A stretch of 64,000 bases of DNA from Neocallimastix lanati (nom. inval.) (GCA_016946835.1 JACVTC010000008.1:680001-744000), one strand, 5' to 3'. Numbered from the stretch's first letter, positions 22,319 through 36,871 are shown. Numbers and translations are program-made. The notes: generated by a model not told the origin, from the sequence alone.

Positions 22319-23485
22319 GTTTATTGACTATTGGTTAGATTTTTTAATAATGTTATTATTTAATTATTATTCAATTATTTAATTATTTATTATTTATTAT
22401 TCAATTATTTATTTAATTATTTATTATTTATTATTTATTAATAAATTTTTTATTATTTATTATTTATTAATATTTATTTATTATTTATTATTTATTATTT
22501 ATTATTTATTAATAAATACTCTTTATTATTTATTATTTATTATTTATTATTTATTATTTATTATTTATTATTTATTATTCAATTATTTATTATTTATTAT
22601 TTAATTATTTATTATTTATTATTTATTATTTATTATTTATTATTTATTAATAAATACTCTTTATTATTTATTATTTATTATTTATAATTTATTATTTATT
22701 AATAAATACTCTTTATTATTTATTATTTATTATTTATTAATAAATACTCTTTATTATTTATTATTTATTATTTATTATTTATTATTTATTATTTATTATT
22801 TATTTATTCAATTATTTATTATTTATTATTTATTATTTATTATTTATTATTCAATTATTTATTATTTATTTTTTATTATTTATTATTTATTATTTATTAT
22901 TTATTATTATTTATTTATTATTTATTATTTATTATTTATTATTTATTATTTATTAATAAATACTCTTTATTATTTATTATTTATTATTTATTATTTATTA
23001 TTTATTATTTATTATTCAATTATTTATTATTTATTATTTATTATTTATTATTTATTATTATTTATTTATTATTTATTATTTATTATTTATTATTTATTAT
23101 TTATTATTATTTATTTATTATTATTTATTTATTATTTATTATTTATTATTTATTATTATTTATTTATTATTATTTATTTATTATTTATTATTTATTATTT
23201 ATTATTTATTATTTATTATTTATTATTTATTATTTATTATTTATTATTTATTATTTATTATTTATTATTTATTATTTATTATTTATTATTTATTATTTAT
23301 TATTTATTATTCAATTATAAATTGTTTATTTATTTATTATTTATTATTTATTATTTATTATTTATTATTTATTATTTATTATTTATTATTTATTATTTAT
23401 TATTTATTATTTATTATTTATTATTTATTATTTAGATATTTATTATTTATTATTTATTATTTATTATTTATTATTTAGATATTTA
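22319..23485. repeat. Large (TTATTTA)n 7-bp satellite array with recurring punctuation motifs
   Basis: About 1.15 kb of head-to-tail ttattta units. It is broken at intervals by two recurring non-unit motifs: aataaatactctttattatt (near 22505, 22648, 22704, 22739 and 22957) and attcaattattta (near 22375, 22578, 22806, 22848, 23014 and 23310). The recurrence of the breaks shows duplication of larger blocks, not only slippage of the 7-mer. Confidence 0.93.
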
Positions 23486-23871
23486 TTAAAAAGGTCGTTA
23501 TAAAAAAAAAATTGATATTTATTATTTTTTAAAAATTTCATTTAATAATTTATTTTCTTTATATTTTCCTTAACATGTTTAATCTATTTCTACCTATATA
23601 TTTAATCTATTTATTATTCAAAACATATATTTATGTATTGTACAATTAAATTAAAATGGAATAAATAGGAAATAACACGTGTTTATCATCTATTATCATA
23701 TTCATATAAATATTTATAGAATATATTTTTTAGAGAGGTGAAATTAGAAATAAAAATAAAAATATTTTTTTTAAAGCAATAAAAATTTAAAAGTATCTTA
23801 AAGATTAAACTTTAATTATTAATATTCAATTAAAAAAAAATAATAAAAATAAAAAATTTCAATGAAAATTA

Positions 23872-23919
<48 letters not shown>

Positions 23920-25044
23920 AATGTTAATATATATGAAAGGTATGGAAAATAAGCTTCAAATGTATTGAAATTGTAATATATAAAAAATGCAAGAGCCACA
24001 ATATATTAATATAAAAGCATTTTAATTTAAAATAAAAAAGTGAAAAGTATCTTCTTTATCATAAATATATATTAATAAAATTTACATAATTATAAACCAT
24101 AAATTTATTGCCTGAAACAATATTACGTCAAAAAAAAAAAAAGAAAATAAATTGAATTTTTAACTATGATAAAAGCAGCTCATTAAGTCAATTTAAAGAA
24201 GACTAATAAAACTGATCAAAATGATCAAGATTGAAAAATTGAAGAAACTCAAATATAAAACAGTTGATAAAAGAAAGTTATTATAAGTTAAATAAAAACT
24301 CCAAAAATATAAAAATATTATTTTAATTGGGAAAAACACTCTTAAACGTATATAAAAGAAAATTATATATTTTCATACTAAAGATTCTTAATTGAAATCA
24401 TAATTTGATATTTTAACAAATTATAATTTTTCATACCTATTTCCTATTTCCTATCGTTATACTATATAAACATTCCTTTTATGTATAATTTTTTTCTTAT
24501 TTTTTTATTTATTTTTATAGATATAATAATCCAAAAATTAATAATAATAAAAAAAAAGTTAAATAAATCTTCTATTCAAAAATTAAAAAAAAAAAAGAAA
24601 ATATTATAGAATCGTAACTTTAATTGTATAGTTAATATTTAATATATATATATATATTTATACATTTGTAATAATATAAATTGAAATTAATAATGATATA
24701 TTTTATAATAATAAAAAATAATAAACGCGTAACTACAGGTTATATTAATATGAATTGTAACCAAAAAATATGCATATATATATATTAAATAAGATGTGAT
24801 GATGTCCAACAAAATGAACCACTTATGTTCTAGAGGATTAACAAACCCATTGATCCATATACATCTTATGATTCAAGAATTAATCATATCAGAATTATAT
24901 AATTACTATTATCAATATTATTTTTAAATTATTAGCTTTTTATTATTATTATTATTCTAATTGTTATTGTTCATTAATATAGAATAATGTTAAATTTGCT
25001 TATTAATTTTTTTAAAAAAAATAATACATATAAAAATTAAAAAT

Positions 25045-25045
<1 letters not shown>

Positions 25046-25136
<91 letters not shown>
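25046..25136. repeat. AAT microsatellite
   Basis: About 30 AAT units with a single AGT step near 25076. Confidence 0.95.
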
Positions 25137-25137
<1 letters not shown>

Positions 25138-26893
25138 GTTTTCACGTTTTTTTTTTTTTTTTTTTTTTAATTCATTTCATTTTTATGGATAAACTTTATA
25201 AAAATTTTTAATTTACTTTTTTTTTTTTATTTTATTTCATTTTTTTATTTTATTTTTATTTTATAATTCTAACTTTGATTATAATTATTTGGAATATAGT
25301 TTTGAAAAAAAATAAAATTTAATATGTAATATGCAGTACGCAGTATTCCTTATTGCATATAACAAGTTGCATATTTTATATTGTATATTGCATATAAACA
25401 TTTTTTTTTTATATATTATTAATGAGGAAAAAAAAAAAGTAATTGTTAATTTAATGCAATGTCATATTAGTTTTTTAAATTCATTTCTCATTTACTTAAA
25501 AAAAAAATTTAACTATATTTATATTATTATTTTACTTTATTTTTTTGTATATATTCATATTTTTATTGTTTTAATTTATATGGTATAAAATATTAAATAG
25601 AAATTTATTGAATTTGGAGTAATTCGATAAATTTTATAAAAGATTTCAGTTTTTAAATAGATGCTTTATTTTTTAAAATTTATTATTGAAAATAAATATG
25701 TTAATATTTAAAATTAAATTTTTTTTATATATTAATTTTGAATATATTATTAATTGTTTTTCAAAGATAATAAAATTTTAAGTTCCTTTATTATAATAAA
25801 TATATTTTATTTTAATTCTTTTTTTTTTAAAGTTCATAATAGTATGATACTATAATATATTTAATTAAATTTGAATATTTAATTTTATAAATATTATAAA
25901 TATAATAATTTTTTTTTAAAATAGATATAAAAAATGATGGTTTTTAAATTTAAAAAAAAAATAAATTCTTATAGATATTATAAAGATTATCATACCTTTT
26001 TTTTTATTTTTTTTTATGAAAAAAATTTCATAAATTTAAAAAATTATTTTTTATATTTATATTCATTAATTTATTAATATGTCTACTATCAAAAAAAAAA
26101 GTTTAAATATTACTATAAATATCAGAAACATTTTAAAGTTTTTATTTTTTTTATCTTTTAAATTGACAAAAATAATGATTACAGTAAGATTAAAACAAAA
26201 CAAAGAAAGATATATATATATATATAAGAATTTGAATTATAATATAAATTATTTTAAATTGATATATTTAATATTTAATATTTAATAATATTTTAATCTG
26301 GAAAAAAAAAAAATAAAATAGAATAAAAAAAGAATTAACAAATAAGTAAATATAAATTTATTATATATATATGAGATAAAAAAAAAATTAAAAATTTCAA
26401 TTAAAAAATAAAACTAAAAATCAGTTGAACCTTCTTTTATCTTGATATGTCAAAAAAGAGAGAAAATGTTTTATATATACAAAACTTTATATATGAATAT
26501 AATATATAATATCAATTAATTATTTCTTTTTTGTAATTAATTAAAATTGTTTTTTATAATAATATTTTTAACTTTAAAATTAAGACATTTCGAAATATTA
26601 TTTTTATTTTATTATTGATTTATTTTAATGGTTAAGAATTTTAAGAATAATAAACTATATTTTAAGTTGAAAATTTTAGATATGGTTTTAGATATATATA
26701 ATTATATATATATATATATTTCATTTAATGAAAAAATAATAAAGCAAAAAAAAAAAAAAAAAAAAAAAGAAAAGTGATTGTTTTAATTTTTATTTTTTTT
26801 TCTTTTTATTTTTCTTTTATTTTTATTATATTCAGATAATATTAATTTATCAGTAGTTTTACATATTTTATATATAAATTATATATTATCATA

Positions 26894-26926
<33 letters not shown>

Positions 26927-27576
26927 AGAAAGAAAGAGAAATTAACATTTTAAATAGATTAAACATTAAACTTTAAATTAAATAAAAAACAAAATAAAAT
27001 AAAATAAAAAAGATTTTGTAATAATTATTTATATATCATTATTTAAATTTTTAAATACTTTTTCTTTTTGATTTTCTGTTTTAGTATTTTTTATCTATTT
27101 ATTATTTTATTTATCTCGTTAATTTGATCATTTTAATATTATATATATACATTTATATATATATTATATAGATAGATAAAAATATTATATAAAAATATAT
27201 ACAAAAATTTTTATTAAAAATGTTGATATTTTTTATTGTAGTTTTTTTTTTTTTTTTTTTTTTGAAGTTTTATTAATGTTTTATAATCTCAATTATAGTT
27301 ACTAATAATAAAAAGATGTATATTTAAAATGATTTAATATAGTAATAATAATGATAATAATGATAAAAAAAAAAGAGATATTAAAAGTATCAAAATGTCA
27401 AATGTTAAATATCTCTTAGTTTAAAATTAAGTTACTATATATATTATAATAAAATTCCAGAAATAAAAATTTAGGAAATGAATTTTTTTTTTTCTAAATA
27501 TTTTTTTAAAAAAAGGGTAAAAAAAAAAAAAAAAAGCGTACAAAAAATAATAAATAATAAATTATAAGTAATAGTA

Positions 27577-27699
<123 letters not shown>

Positions 27700-28180
27700 T
27701 ATAGATATATATGTATTCATAAAAATATAAAAATAAAAAAATAAAAAAAGTGGATAAATACTAAAAAACTTTTTTTAATAATAAATCTAATTTATCATTT
27801 TATTTTATTTTTTTTTTTATAATAACAGTAATAATAACAATTATAATAATATAATAATAATTATTATTTTGTATTTTTATTTTTTATTAATATTATTATA
27901 TATATATATATATATATTTTATTTTTAATTTTAATAGTTTTTATAATTTTATTTATATATTTTTATTATTATTTTAATTAAAAAAATAAACCTTTTTTTA
28001 TATTCTTTTTTATATATAAATATATATGGATCATTTTTTTTAATTTTTAATTTTTTTATAAAAATAAAATGAAAGAAATGAAAGTAAAAAAAATAAAAAG
28101 ATTATAAAAGATATAAAATTAAAAAAAAAAAAAAAAAAAAAAATATTTATATATATATATTTATACATATATTTAATATA

Positions 28181-31100
28181 ATGAATCGATATATTTATCA
28201 GTTGGTGTTTTTATTTCTTTATAGCATAGGTATATATATTAATTATAAATATATTAAATTATGCATAATGATTTAGTAAAAATAAAATAAAATAAAATAA
28301 TATAAAATAATATAAATTAAAATATTAATAATAATAATAATAATGATAATAATAATAAATGATAAAATAATACATCAAAATATGTCAAAATAAAAATTTA
28401 TTAATATACCTATATATTAATTTTTTATTTTATTTTTTATTTTATTTTTATTATTTTAATATTTCTTATTATTAATATTAAATATACTATATATTAAAAA
28501 TAATTGTTAATATTAATAAACTATATGTCAATTATTATTATTATTATCAATTATTTTATTTTATGTTATTTTTAATTTATTATAATAAATTTTAAAATTT
28601 AAAATAAAATAAAAAAAAAAAAAAAAAAATAGGATTTATAAAATGTATTAATATTCAATTAGTTTTTTATTCTATTGGATTTAACGAAGACTATATCAAT
28701 TATATTGTCAATGAATTCAATAATTACTCGATAGAAAATGATCTCGATATAAAATTAATTAAAAATATTTATTCCTCAGTGACTACTCCGGAGTCATATT
28801 CGGAAACAATAGAATACCTATTGAACACAAAATCAACAAAATTTGATATATTCATTTTTGATATGATTGATTCTAAAAAATTTGGAAAATATTTAACCAA
28901 TTTAAATGAGTATTTATCAGAGACCACTACTGAAAAATACAAGAGTGGCATTACTAATGAAACTTATATTGTGGATAATAGTTTTATTTCAATAGTAATA
29001 ATATATTAATTTATATATCTTAAATTAGTTGTTAAATGTTTAATGAAATTATAATTTAAAATTTATATTATAATTTAATCATTATTTAACAAATTATTAT
29101 TATTTTTTTTTTATTATATAATTTTATATATAACATATATAATAATAAAAAAAAAAAAATTATATATATATTCGAAACAAAAAATATATATATAAACCTA
29201 TTCATATATATAATCTATTATTAATTTGAATTCATATTAATTACGAAATGAAATTTCCATAAAATATAAATATATTTTTATCACCATAGCCTTTATATTT
29301 AGAATATGACATGTTGTATTCAAATTTAGATTATTTAGATAAATATGAAAAACCCATTCCGAAAACTTGGAATGAACTCATTGATACTGCTAAATTTATT
29401 ATATCTGAAGAACAAAAAGATGGAAATGAACTAATTGGATATTCTGCTGATATTTCAGGTATTTTTTTTTTTTTCTTTTATTAAAAATATATATATAAAT
29501 AATAATTATTTTATTTTATTTTTATCTTTATTTATTACATTTTTTTTTAAAAAAAAAGATGTAAAAAAAAAAAAAATAATTATTTCTTAATTTAACTAAA
29601 ACAAATTATATATATATATTGTTATATTTATAATAATATTAAAATTATTATAATTACAATTTATTATTATTATTATAACTAAATATATATAAATATATAC
29701 AGATACAGAGGAAGGTTTTTGTTCTCTGTATGAATATATTTACTCCTATAGAAATGGTATAAGTGAACCTTACCCTGAAATAACTAATCCTGAAGTGGAA
29801 GAAGCCATGAAAACGTTAAAAAGATTAAAAAATGAATTAGGAAGTAATAAAAAAATTTTTTTTTATTTTATTTTAATTTATTTTAATTTATTTTTTTTTT
29901 TTTTTTTTTTTTATTATTTTTTTAATTATATAGTTATATCATTATATATAATATATATAGAAATAATAATATATATTTTAATAATATATAATATGAAATA
30001 GTATAATTTAATATATGTAATAAAATATATAATATATTTTTTTAAAATTATTTTAAAATTTAATATATATATATATATATTTATATTATTATTAAAAAAA
30101 AATTTTTTTATTTTATTTTTTTATTTTTATTTTTATTTTTATAAATAATATGGTATTATGGTAGCTTATGGCATGAGATCAAGTAACAGTGATATTTCTC
30201 AATGTCTCAATTCAACAAATTGTTTATTTGTGAAAACTTGGAATAATATGCCTTTTAAGGGAAACTTTACTTTAACAAATTTACCTGGAAAGGTAGAAGG
30301 ATTGTCAGGATCGATCCTTGGTGGCTATCATTTAGGCGTTAATAAATATATTACCGAGGAAAAAAAGAAAAAAATTGCGGCGGTCATAGAACATATTGTA
30401 GAGGAAGAATCTCAAAAGAAAATATCTATGCAATTTGGTTATCAAAGTGCATTGAAAGATATCTATGAGGATCTTTTCATATGTGGAGAATATGAACAAT
30501 GTCAAAATTTTAAAACCATTCAGTCCATACTACGTCCAATCAATGTCGTTGAAAACTATAAGGATTATTTTAAAAAGTACAGAAACTTTTTATTGAAATA
30601 TTTGTATGAAGACAGTAATCTTAGTGAATGTCTTTCAGGAATAAAATATTTAACTAAAGTATATGTGGTGAATTCAGAGTTAGTAAATATTCCCTATATG
30701 ACCATTATTGGAGTTACTGATTTAGTTATGATCTTTTGTTATTGTTTTGCCTTTACAAAGAAACATCGCTTCAAGTTTAATATACTGAGTCCATTCTATT
30801 GGTTCCTTTATTTATTGGGAATGATTATTATCATGAGTTATGGTTTCACGGGAATAGGTAAATTAACTGAATTTAAATGTCGTATACGTCCCATTGTTTT
30901 CTCTCTTGGATTTACCATGAGTAATACGGTATTGTTGATTAGAATGCTGACTAATTTCCCGGAGACGGAAATAATTTTCTCACGATTTTGTCGAAATCAT
31001 TTTGGTAAAGCCTTTCTCATTTCTATTGGATTTGATATCTTTCTGAATAGTTTGGCTTTAATCGAACCTGCCAGGGTGGAAACGGTCAGTGATAATGATA

Positions 31101-32590
31101 AGCTGTACTATCAATGTAAAGTGGAAAGTACCCTAAATTTGGTGGCTGTCATCTTAATTTTTGTTTATAAGTTTGCGATTCTCCTGGGAATGGCTGTGGC
31201 TATCTTTACCGAATGGAATATTGAAGAATTAAAGTACGATGTTCATTACGCTATTGCGACGCTCTTCCTTTCTTTTATTGCTTGCATCATCTACTTGATG
31301 GTTTCAAGTCTGAATACTATTCAATTTAGCCTACAATTTGTTATTCCGGCATTTATCACCTATATATACGCGGTGTCCTGTTTCTTTTCCTATTTCATTA
31401 TACGATTCTTCCTTAGGTTTAGCGAAGATGAAGAATCGGAGGAAGCCATCATTAAAAGAATTTGTGCACTTGATCAAAGTGAAAAGGCTCTCAATCATTT
31501 TGGATCTACAGACAAGACTGCTATTAGTACGAATATTAATAGATCCAGTTGTAGTCTGTCATCGAAGAAGAATTCCATTGTAGATCATTTAATTATCCTT
31601 CATAATAACGGTAATGAAATAAAGAAGAGTTGTGAAGCCTTAAGAAATTCCATAAATTCCTCTTCCACCAACCTATCTGGTACTCGAGTCAACATTCGAA
31701 AGAATTCCTATGGTACATCACTGGAGAGCATTCGAAACTTTGATGAATCCATCACGATGGCTCGTCGTGCCTCTCAAATTACGGCTATTCCTGAAAATAA
31801 AATAGCAGATATGGTATATTCAGGTAGTGCCGGCTCCAATTCTAATATGAATTCTAATTCCTATATGAATAATAATTCTGTGGGACAAGAATCTTATATT
31901 AGTGATGAGTTTTCTGTTCCGTCTCGAACTCGAACACGTTCCTGTGAAAACTTTAATCCCACCTTTACCCGTACTCAACGTATTAATTCCACTCCCAATA
32001 AAAAATATTTCGGTTTAGGTTTAGGTGGCTACAGTAAACGATCCCATGAAAATTTCCCTAATCCTAATAGCACACCTAATAATAATAATCCTGCTAGCTT
32101 TACTCGAAAGGGATCTGGTATTAGTTTTACCAGTGTAAATCCTATCAATGCTTCTTCCTACTCAAATATACCTTCTCGAAAATGTAGTACTGCAGCTATG
32201 AGTAGTATAACTAATTCGATAAGTAGTCTTTCCACAACCAGTAGACAAAGTAATAACAATATAACTATCAATGGTAATGGCAACGGCATTGGCATTGACA
32301 TTGGTAATAGTAATGGTAGTCAACTAAGTATTAATAAACCAATTTCTCTAATGAGCAATAATATCATCAAAGAAGGTAAAGCGAACTCCATTCAAAATAA
32401 AAATAATAATTGTATTGTTAATACTGATAATGATGGTAATGGTAGTCATGATAATGAAAATGGAAATAATGAACTAGAACCAAAAGTGGGCAATATAAAA
32501 AATGATACGACGATGTTATCGGTTAATCCATCTCTTTTCACGACTACTTCTTTCAAAAGTGCATTGGATGATAATGGAAAAGAAAATTAA
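28181..32590 (+). CDS. Class C-type seven-helix receptor with a solute-binding-protein ectodomain (five exons)
   Basis: Gene model made by splicing 28181-28229, 28633-28994, 29290-29458, 29703-29843 and 30165-32590. All introns are GT...AG and frame is kept throughout, giving 1048 residues. Residues 1 to about 20 are a signal peptide. Residues about 20-370 look like a bacterial extracellular solute-binding protein (SBP_bac type): INIQLVFYSIGFNEDYI, FDIFIFDM, PLYLEYDMLYSN with PKTWNELIDTAKFI, FVKTWNNMPF, SGSILGGYHLGVNKYI. Seven hydrophobic helices follow at about 416-437, 450-470, 482-502, 522-541, 564-587, 601-621 and 627-657. They include the class C mark C-R-I-R-P-x-V-F-S-L-G-F at helix 3 and a partner cysteine (about 558) in the second outer loop. 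The remaining 390 residues are a Ser/Asn/Thr-rich cytoplasmic tail. Expected role: plasma-membrane sensor coupling a small ligand, perhaps a sugar, to G proteins; the ligand is inferred only from the fold. Confidence 0.88.
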
Positions 32591-32727
32591 AATATTATAT
32601 TAAAAAAATAAAAATAATAAAAAATAAAAAAAACTGCCTACCCTTTAAAAAAAATAGTAAAAATAATAATAATAATAAAAATAATAATAGTAATAATAAT
32701 CTTTAGTAATCTATATAAAATTTTTAT

Positions 32728-32762
<35 letters not shown>

Positions 32763-33169
32763 AAAAAAAATTTAAAAACATACTTATCTTTTTCATATAT
32801 ATTAATTATAAATATATATATATATTTTAATTTATTTATTTATACAATATATATTTATTAGTATTATATATAATATATTATAATATACTTTAACTAATTA
32901 AAATATTTATACAATATATACTGTATCTCATAATTAAAGAAAAAAAAAAAAACATATTTAGTATTTAAAAATATCAAATAATAATACAAAAAAAATATTA
33001 AATACTACCTATAATACTCATAATTATATTTAATAATTAAAACATTTTATTTTATTTATTTTTTTTTTTTTTGTTTTTGAAAAAAAAAAAAATTTAGTAT
33101 TCAAAAATATCAAATAAAAAACAACAAATAAAATACATGAAATAAATATTATAAAATTATAAAAATGCG
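32591..33169. other. AT-rich spacer after the receptor gene
   Basis: 3' flank of the receptor gene with a poly-A run (32731-32769) and short AAT repeats. No gene seen. Confidence 0.65.
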
Positions 33170-33815
33170 TTAGAAGCAATAGCCTCTAACTTTTCCCATT
33201 CCTTGATAATAACACCACATCCATTATTGCGAGTAATAATTTCAGTATTAGTGTTATCAATCGAATCATTTCACCGGGAGGTAAAAATCCATGCCTTATC
33301 ATTTATTCAACGGAATACCATTTCATCATCAAACTAAAAGGTCGACAAATTAATGATATTACGTTTGTTAAAATCTCCGCAATCCCCACAAAATACGGAA
33401 CAGTTGACGAAGTTGAACTTTGTTTAAAAATATTGTCAACTAATTGTCTTTGTTCCCCATCGTTAACTTTAATTTTTGAATATATTGAACGCCCACCAAG
33501 AAGAGCACTCAATATATAATAATAAATATTATTATCATAATCTTTTTCTGAATCTAAAGAAACATCCAAGGATTTTTGTTCAATTATCATTGCAAACTTC
33601 AAAAAGAGATCATCTAGAAAAGGTAAAGATTTATTTCTGTAATTTTCCAATTCTTTACAGGCAAAGATCCAGTGAGAAAAGCTAGGTACACTAACACCAC
33701 AACAAGGGCAACATTTAGGGCAATCTTCTGAGACGATTTTTTTTTTAATGGAAATACTAATGTCAAATTTAAAACCATACCTAATTCGAGAAATCCAAAA
33801 GAATCCCAACTGATA
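33170..33815 (-). mobile_element. C-terminal fragment of a LINE-type retrotransposon ORF
   Basis: Minus-strand frame 33809-33303 begins GFFWISRIRYGFKFD, continues with CPKCCPCCG...HWIFAC (zinc-knuckle-like C-C...H...C), then YYYILSALLGGRSIYSK and a short tail. The same modules in the same order occur at the end of the long element near 53900-53300 (GFYWLLRARSGYRLD, CPCC, NFLLGGRSINN) and at 52971-52134. A further conserved piece, GVIIKEWEKLE, lies just beyond a stop at about 33175-33225 and recurs near 50950-51000. No reverse transcriptase is attached, so this is a truncated copy or a remnant. Confidence 0.82.
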
Positions 33816-33844
33816 CTACTTATAATACTCATAATTATATTAAC

Positions 33845-33882
<38 letters not shown>

Positions 33883-34005
33883 CAGAAATTTAAAAAATAA
33901 AAAATGTAAATAGGAATAATATCAATTTTTCTAATAATTATTGAAATATTTTATTTTATTTTATTTTATTTTATTTTATTTTTATTTTTATTTTTATTTT
34001 TATTT

Positions 34006-34036
<31 letters not shown>

Positions 34037-34508
34037 TTTTTATTTTTTATTATTATTATTATTATTATTATTTATAAAAAAAAAATATTATCTACAAATA
34101 TATAAATATATATAATTTTATTATATATTTTTATATTTTGTTAAAAATATTTTTATAATTTTTGAAAAAAAAAAAATTATATATATATTTTTTTATATTA
34201 TTATTAAAATTATTATTATTAATTTATTATAAATAAAAATATATATATATTAAAATATTCATATAAAATAAAATAAAATAAAATAAAATAAAACTATAAA
34301 ATAATAATAATAATAATAATAAAAATAAAATTATTATTAAATTTACAAAATAATTAATAATAACTATTAATAATATTTTTAAATTAATACTATTAAAAAA
34401 AAAAAAAAAATTAAAAAATTAAAAAATAAAAAAATAAGAATAAATAAATAGATATGTATATATATGTATATAAATAATTAAATAAATGTTTAATAATAAA
34501 TGTTTAAT

Positions 34509-34564
<56 letters not shown>

Positions 34565-34660
34565 ATATATTTTTTATTTAATTTTTTTTTATCCTTTATT
34601 ATTATAAATTATAATGATTGTTATGATTATGATTTTTTTTTTTTTTTTTTTTTTAAGATT
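33816..34660. other. AT-rich spacer, poly-A/T blocks
   Basis: Holds poly-A (33849-33880), TTTTA repeats (33951-34005), poly-T (34009-34036) and a poly-T run of about 50 bases (34511-34560). No gene seen; it is the 3' flank of the minus-strand MATH-SH3 gene. Confidence 0.65.
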
Positions 34661-35718
34661 TTAGGATTGATTGATAACCAGTTTTGGGAAATATCCACGA
34701 ATTTCTGGATTTGAAGCTTTATAGCCGTAATGCCAACCATTTCTAATGTTATAGTGAGTGATCACTAATTTATCTCCCTTAAAAATATCTAATTCATTTT
34801 TATTATAACTTTTAAAATCGTAGATGGCTACTGCTAATTTATCATTTTTAACTTCTTAATAATGATTAATATGTAATATGTGGAGTAAAAAAAAAAAATA
34901 TATATATATATATATATATTATATTAATAAAAATAGTAGAATTAATTAATTATTTATATTTTAAAATAAATTTATTTATCAATTCATAATTATTAATTAT
35001 TTATTTTTTAAAAATAAATTTATTTATCAATTCATTATTAAATATATATATATATTTATATATATTTATATATATTTATTTTTATTTATTTATTTATTTA
35101 TTTAATTTTTTATATTTTTTTATATTAACTTACTATAAATATTTAATGGTTTTATATACAACTTTGGAAATAGACCCTTCAGATGGGAAGAACCACTGGA
35201 ATAACCATAGACCCAACCTTCCTTTGCATTCCAATCTAAAATTCTAAGTTTTTCATTCTTTCGGAAACTTAATTCGTGGGTATTATTACTCTTGTAATCA
35301 TATAATGCAATTACAAGTTCACCTCTTTCAACTATTTTATCATTATTATTAATAATTATAATTAATAATTATTATTAATTAAAAATTATAATTAATTATT
35401 ACAAATTTATATATATATATTATTTTTATTTTTTTATTTTTTATATTTATAGTTAAACTTATATTTATATTTATATTTATATTTATATTTATATTTATAT
35501 TTGTTTAATTTTTTTACCTTCTTCCTCTTCTTCATAACAACGACGAACAAATAACTTTGGGAAGAAACCTTTATTTTGAGAATTACCAACAGAATAGCCG
35601 TAAAGCCATCCATCTTTAACATTCCAATCAACTACTTTCAATTTTTCATTCTTAGAGATATCAAGTTGATGAGGATTATTCCCTTTGAAATCATATAGAG
35701 AAATAACGTAATCTCCAC
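34661..35718 (-). other. Three SH3-domain exons of the MATH-SH3 gene
   Basis: Each SH3 domain is one exon: 35718-35518 (VISLYDFKGNN, KVVDWNVKDGWLYGY, KGFFPKLFV), 35331-35134 (VIALYDYKSNN, RILDWNAKEGWVYGY, KGLFPKLYI) and 34854-34661 (AVAIYDFKSYN, THYNIRNGWHYGY, RGYFPKLVI, then the stop). All have the ALYDF-type start, an acidic n-Src-side segment, the W-x-Y-G-Y block and the G-x-F-P-x-x-x-V/I end expected of ligand-binding SH3 folds. The first two begin and end in phase 1, so each can be gained or lost without breaking frame. Confidence 0.9.
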
Positions 35719-35785
35719 CTTTATTTTATTATTAAATTATTATTAATTTTTAATTATTGTTAATTAGTGTTGTAGAATATTACTA

Positions 35786-35818
<33 letters not shown>

Positions 35819-36467
35819 TTATATTAATAAAAGATTTTAGTTCTTTTATTTTATTTTTTATTTTTTATTTTTTATTTTTTATTTCTTACCTTGATTTATA
35901 CCATCTCTCTCTAGATTTAAATTATTATTTTCTTCATCATCTATTATTATAACATTATTATCATTATCTTCTACTTCTTCTTCATCTTCATCCTCATTCT
36001 CATCATATTCATCATATACATTATTATATTTGTCATTATATTCATTATTATAATCATCATCACCATCATCATATTCATTCTCATATTGATACTCATCGTC
36101 ATACTTTTTAATTCCATATTCTTTAAAATAAAAAAATAAAATTTTTAATTTATATATATTTTTGCTATTAATATAAAAATAAAAAATTTTTTTTATATAA
36201 ATAGTTAAAAATAATATATATATATATAAATTATAGCACCTTACCTCTTTTATTACCTCTTTTATTAATAGTTCTTTCTTTTCCCATTTTTCGTCGCTTT
36301 TTAGCGATATGTCTATCATAACGAAGATTAGAACTGTAATTGATAGTATTGTTATTATTATGATAATCATTTACATCATCAATATCATTATTGTTTTCAT
36401 CTTCTTTTTTTTTAAAAAAAAATTTTTAAAAAAAAAATCAATAAAGTAATAAATTAATAAATAAATA

Positions 36468-36501
<34 letters not shown>

Positions 36502-36817
36502 GATAAATACAAAATATATTAATTATTTATTATAAATATATATATTAATTTTTACCTTTTTTATGCTTATATAGTTTATTAGCTTCTATTATTTTATCTC
36601 TACGTCCTTTTGTTAAAAAAATATTATTATAATATAAATGTATGTATATAATATAAGAAAAAATATATATTTATTTTTATTAAAATTTTATTTATAATAA
36701 TAATTATTATTATTTTAATTATTTATTATGATTATTTATTATGATTTTAATTGAATTATTATTTTTATTTATTTATTTATTTAAGGTATAATATTTAAAT
36801 ATATATATATATATTTT

Positions 36818-36871
<54 letters not shown>

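Noticed and set aside
22319-23485. CRISPR-like repeat array
   Set aside because: Units are 7 bp without unique spacers; it is a satellite in a eukaryotic genome.
24720-24910. Less AT-rich patch considered as an exon
   Set aside because: No frame stays open for a useful length with plausible splice sites, and no motif is recognised.
25331-26285. Two short plus-strand open frames (85 and 68 codons)
   Set aside because: Low-complexity Ile/Tyr/Phe/Lys composition typical of AT-rich spacer; no splice context or motif supports them.
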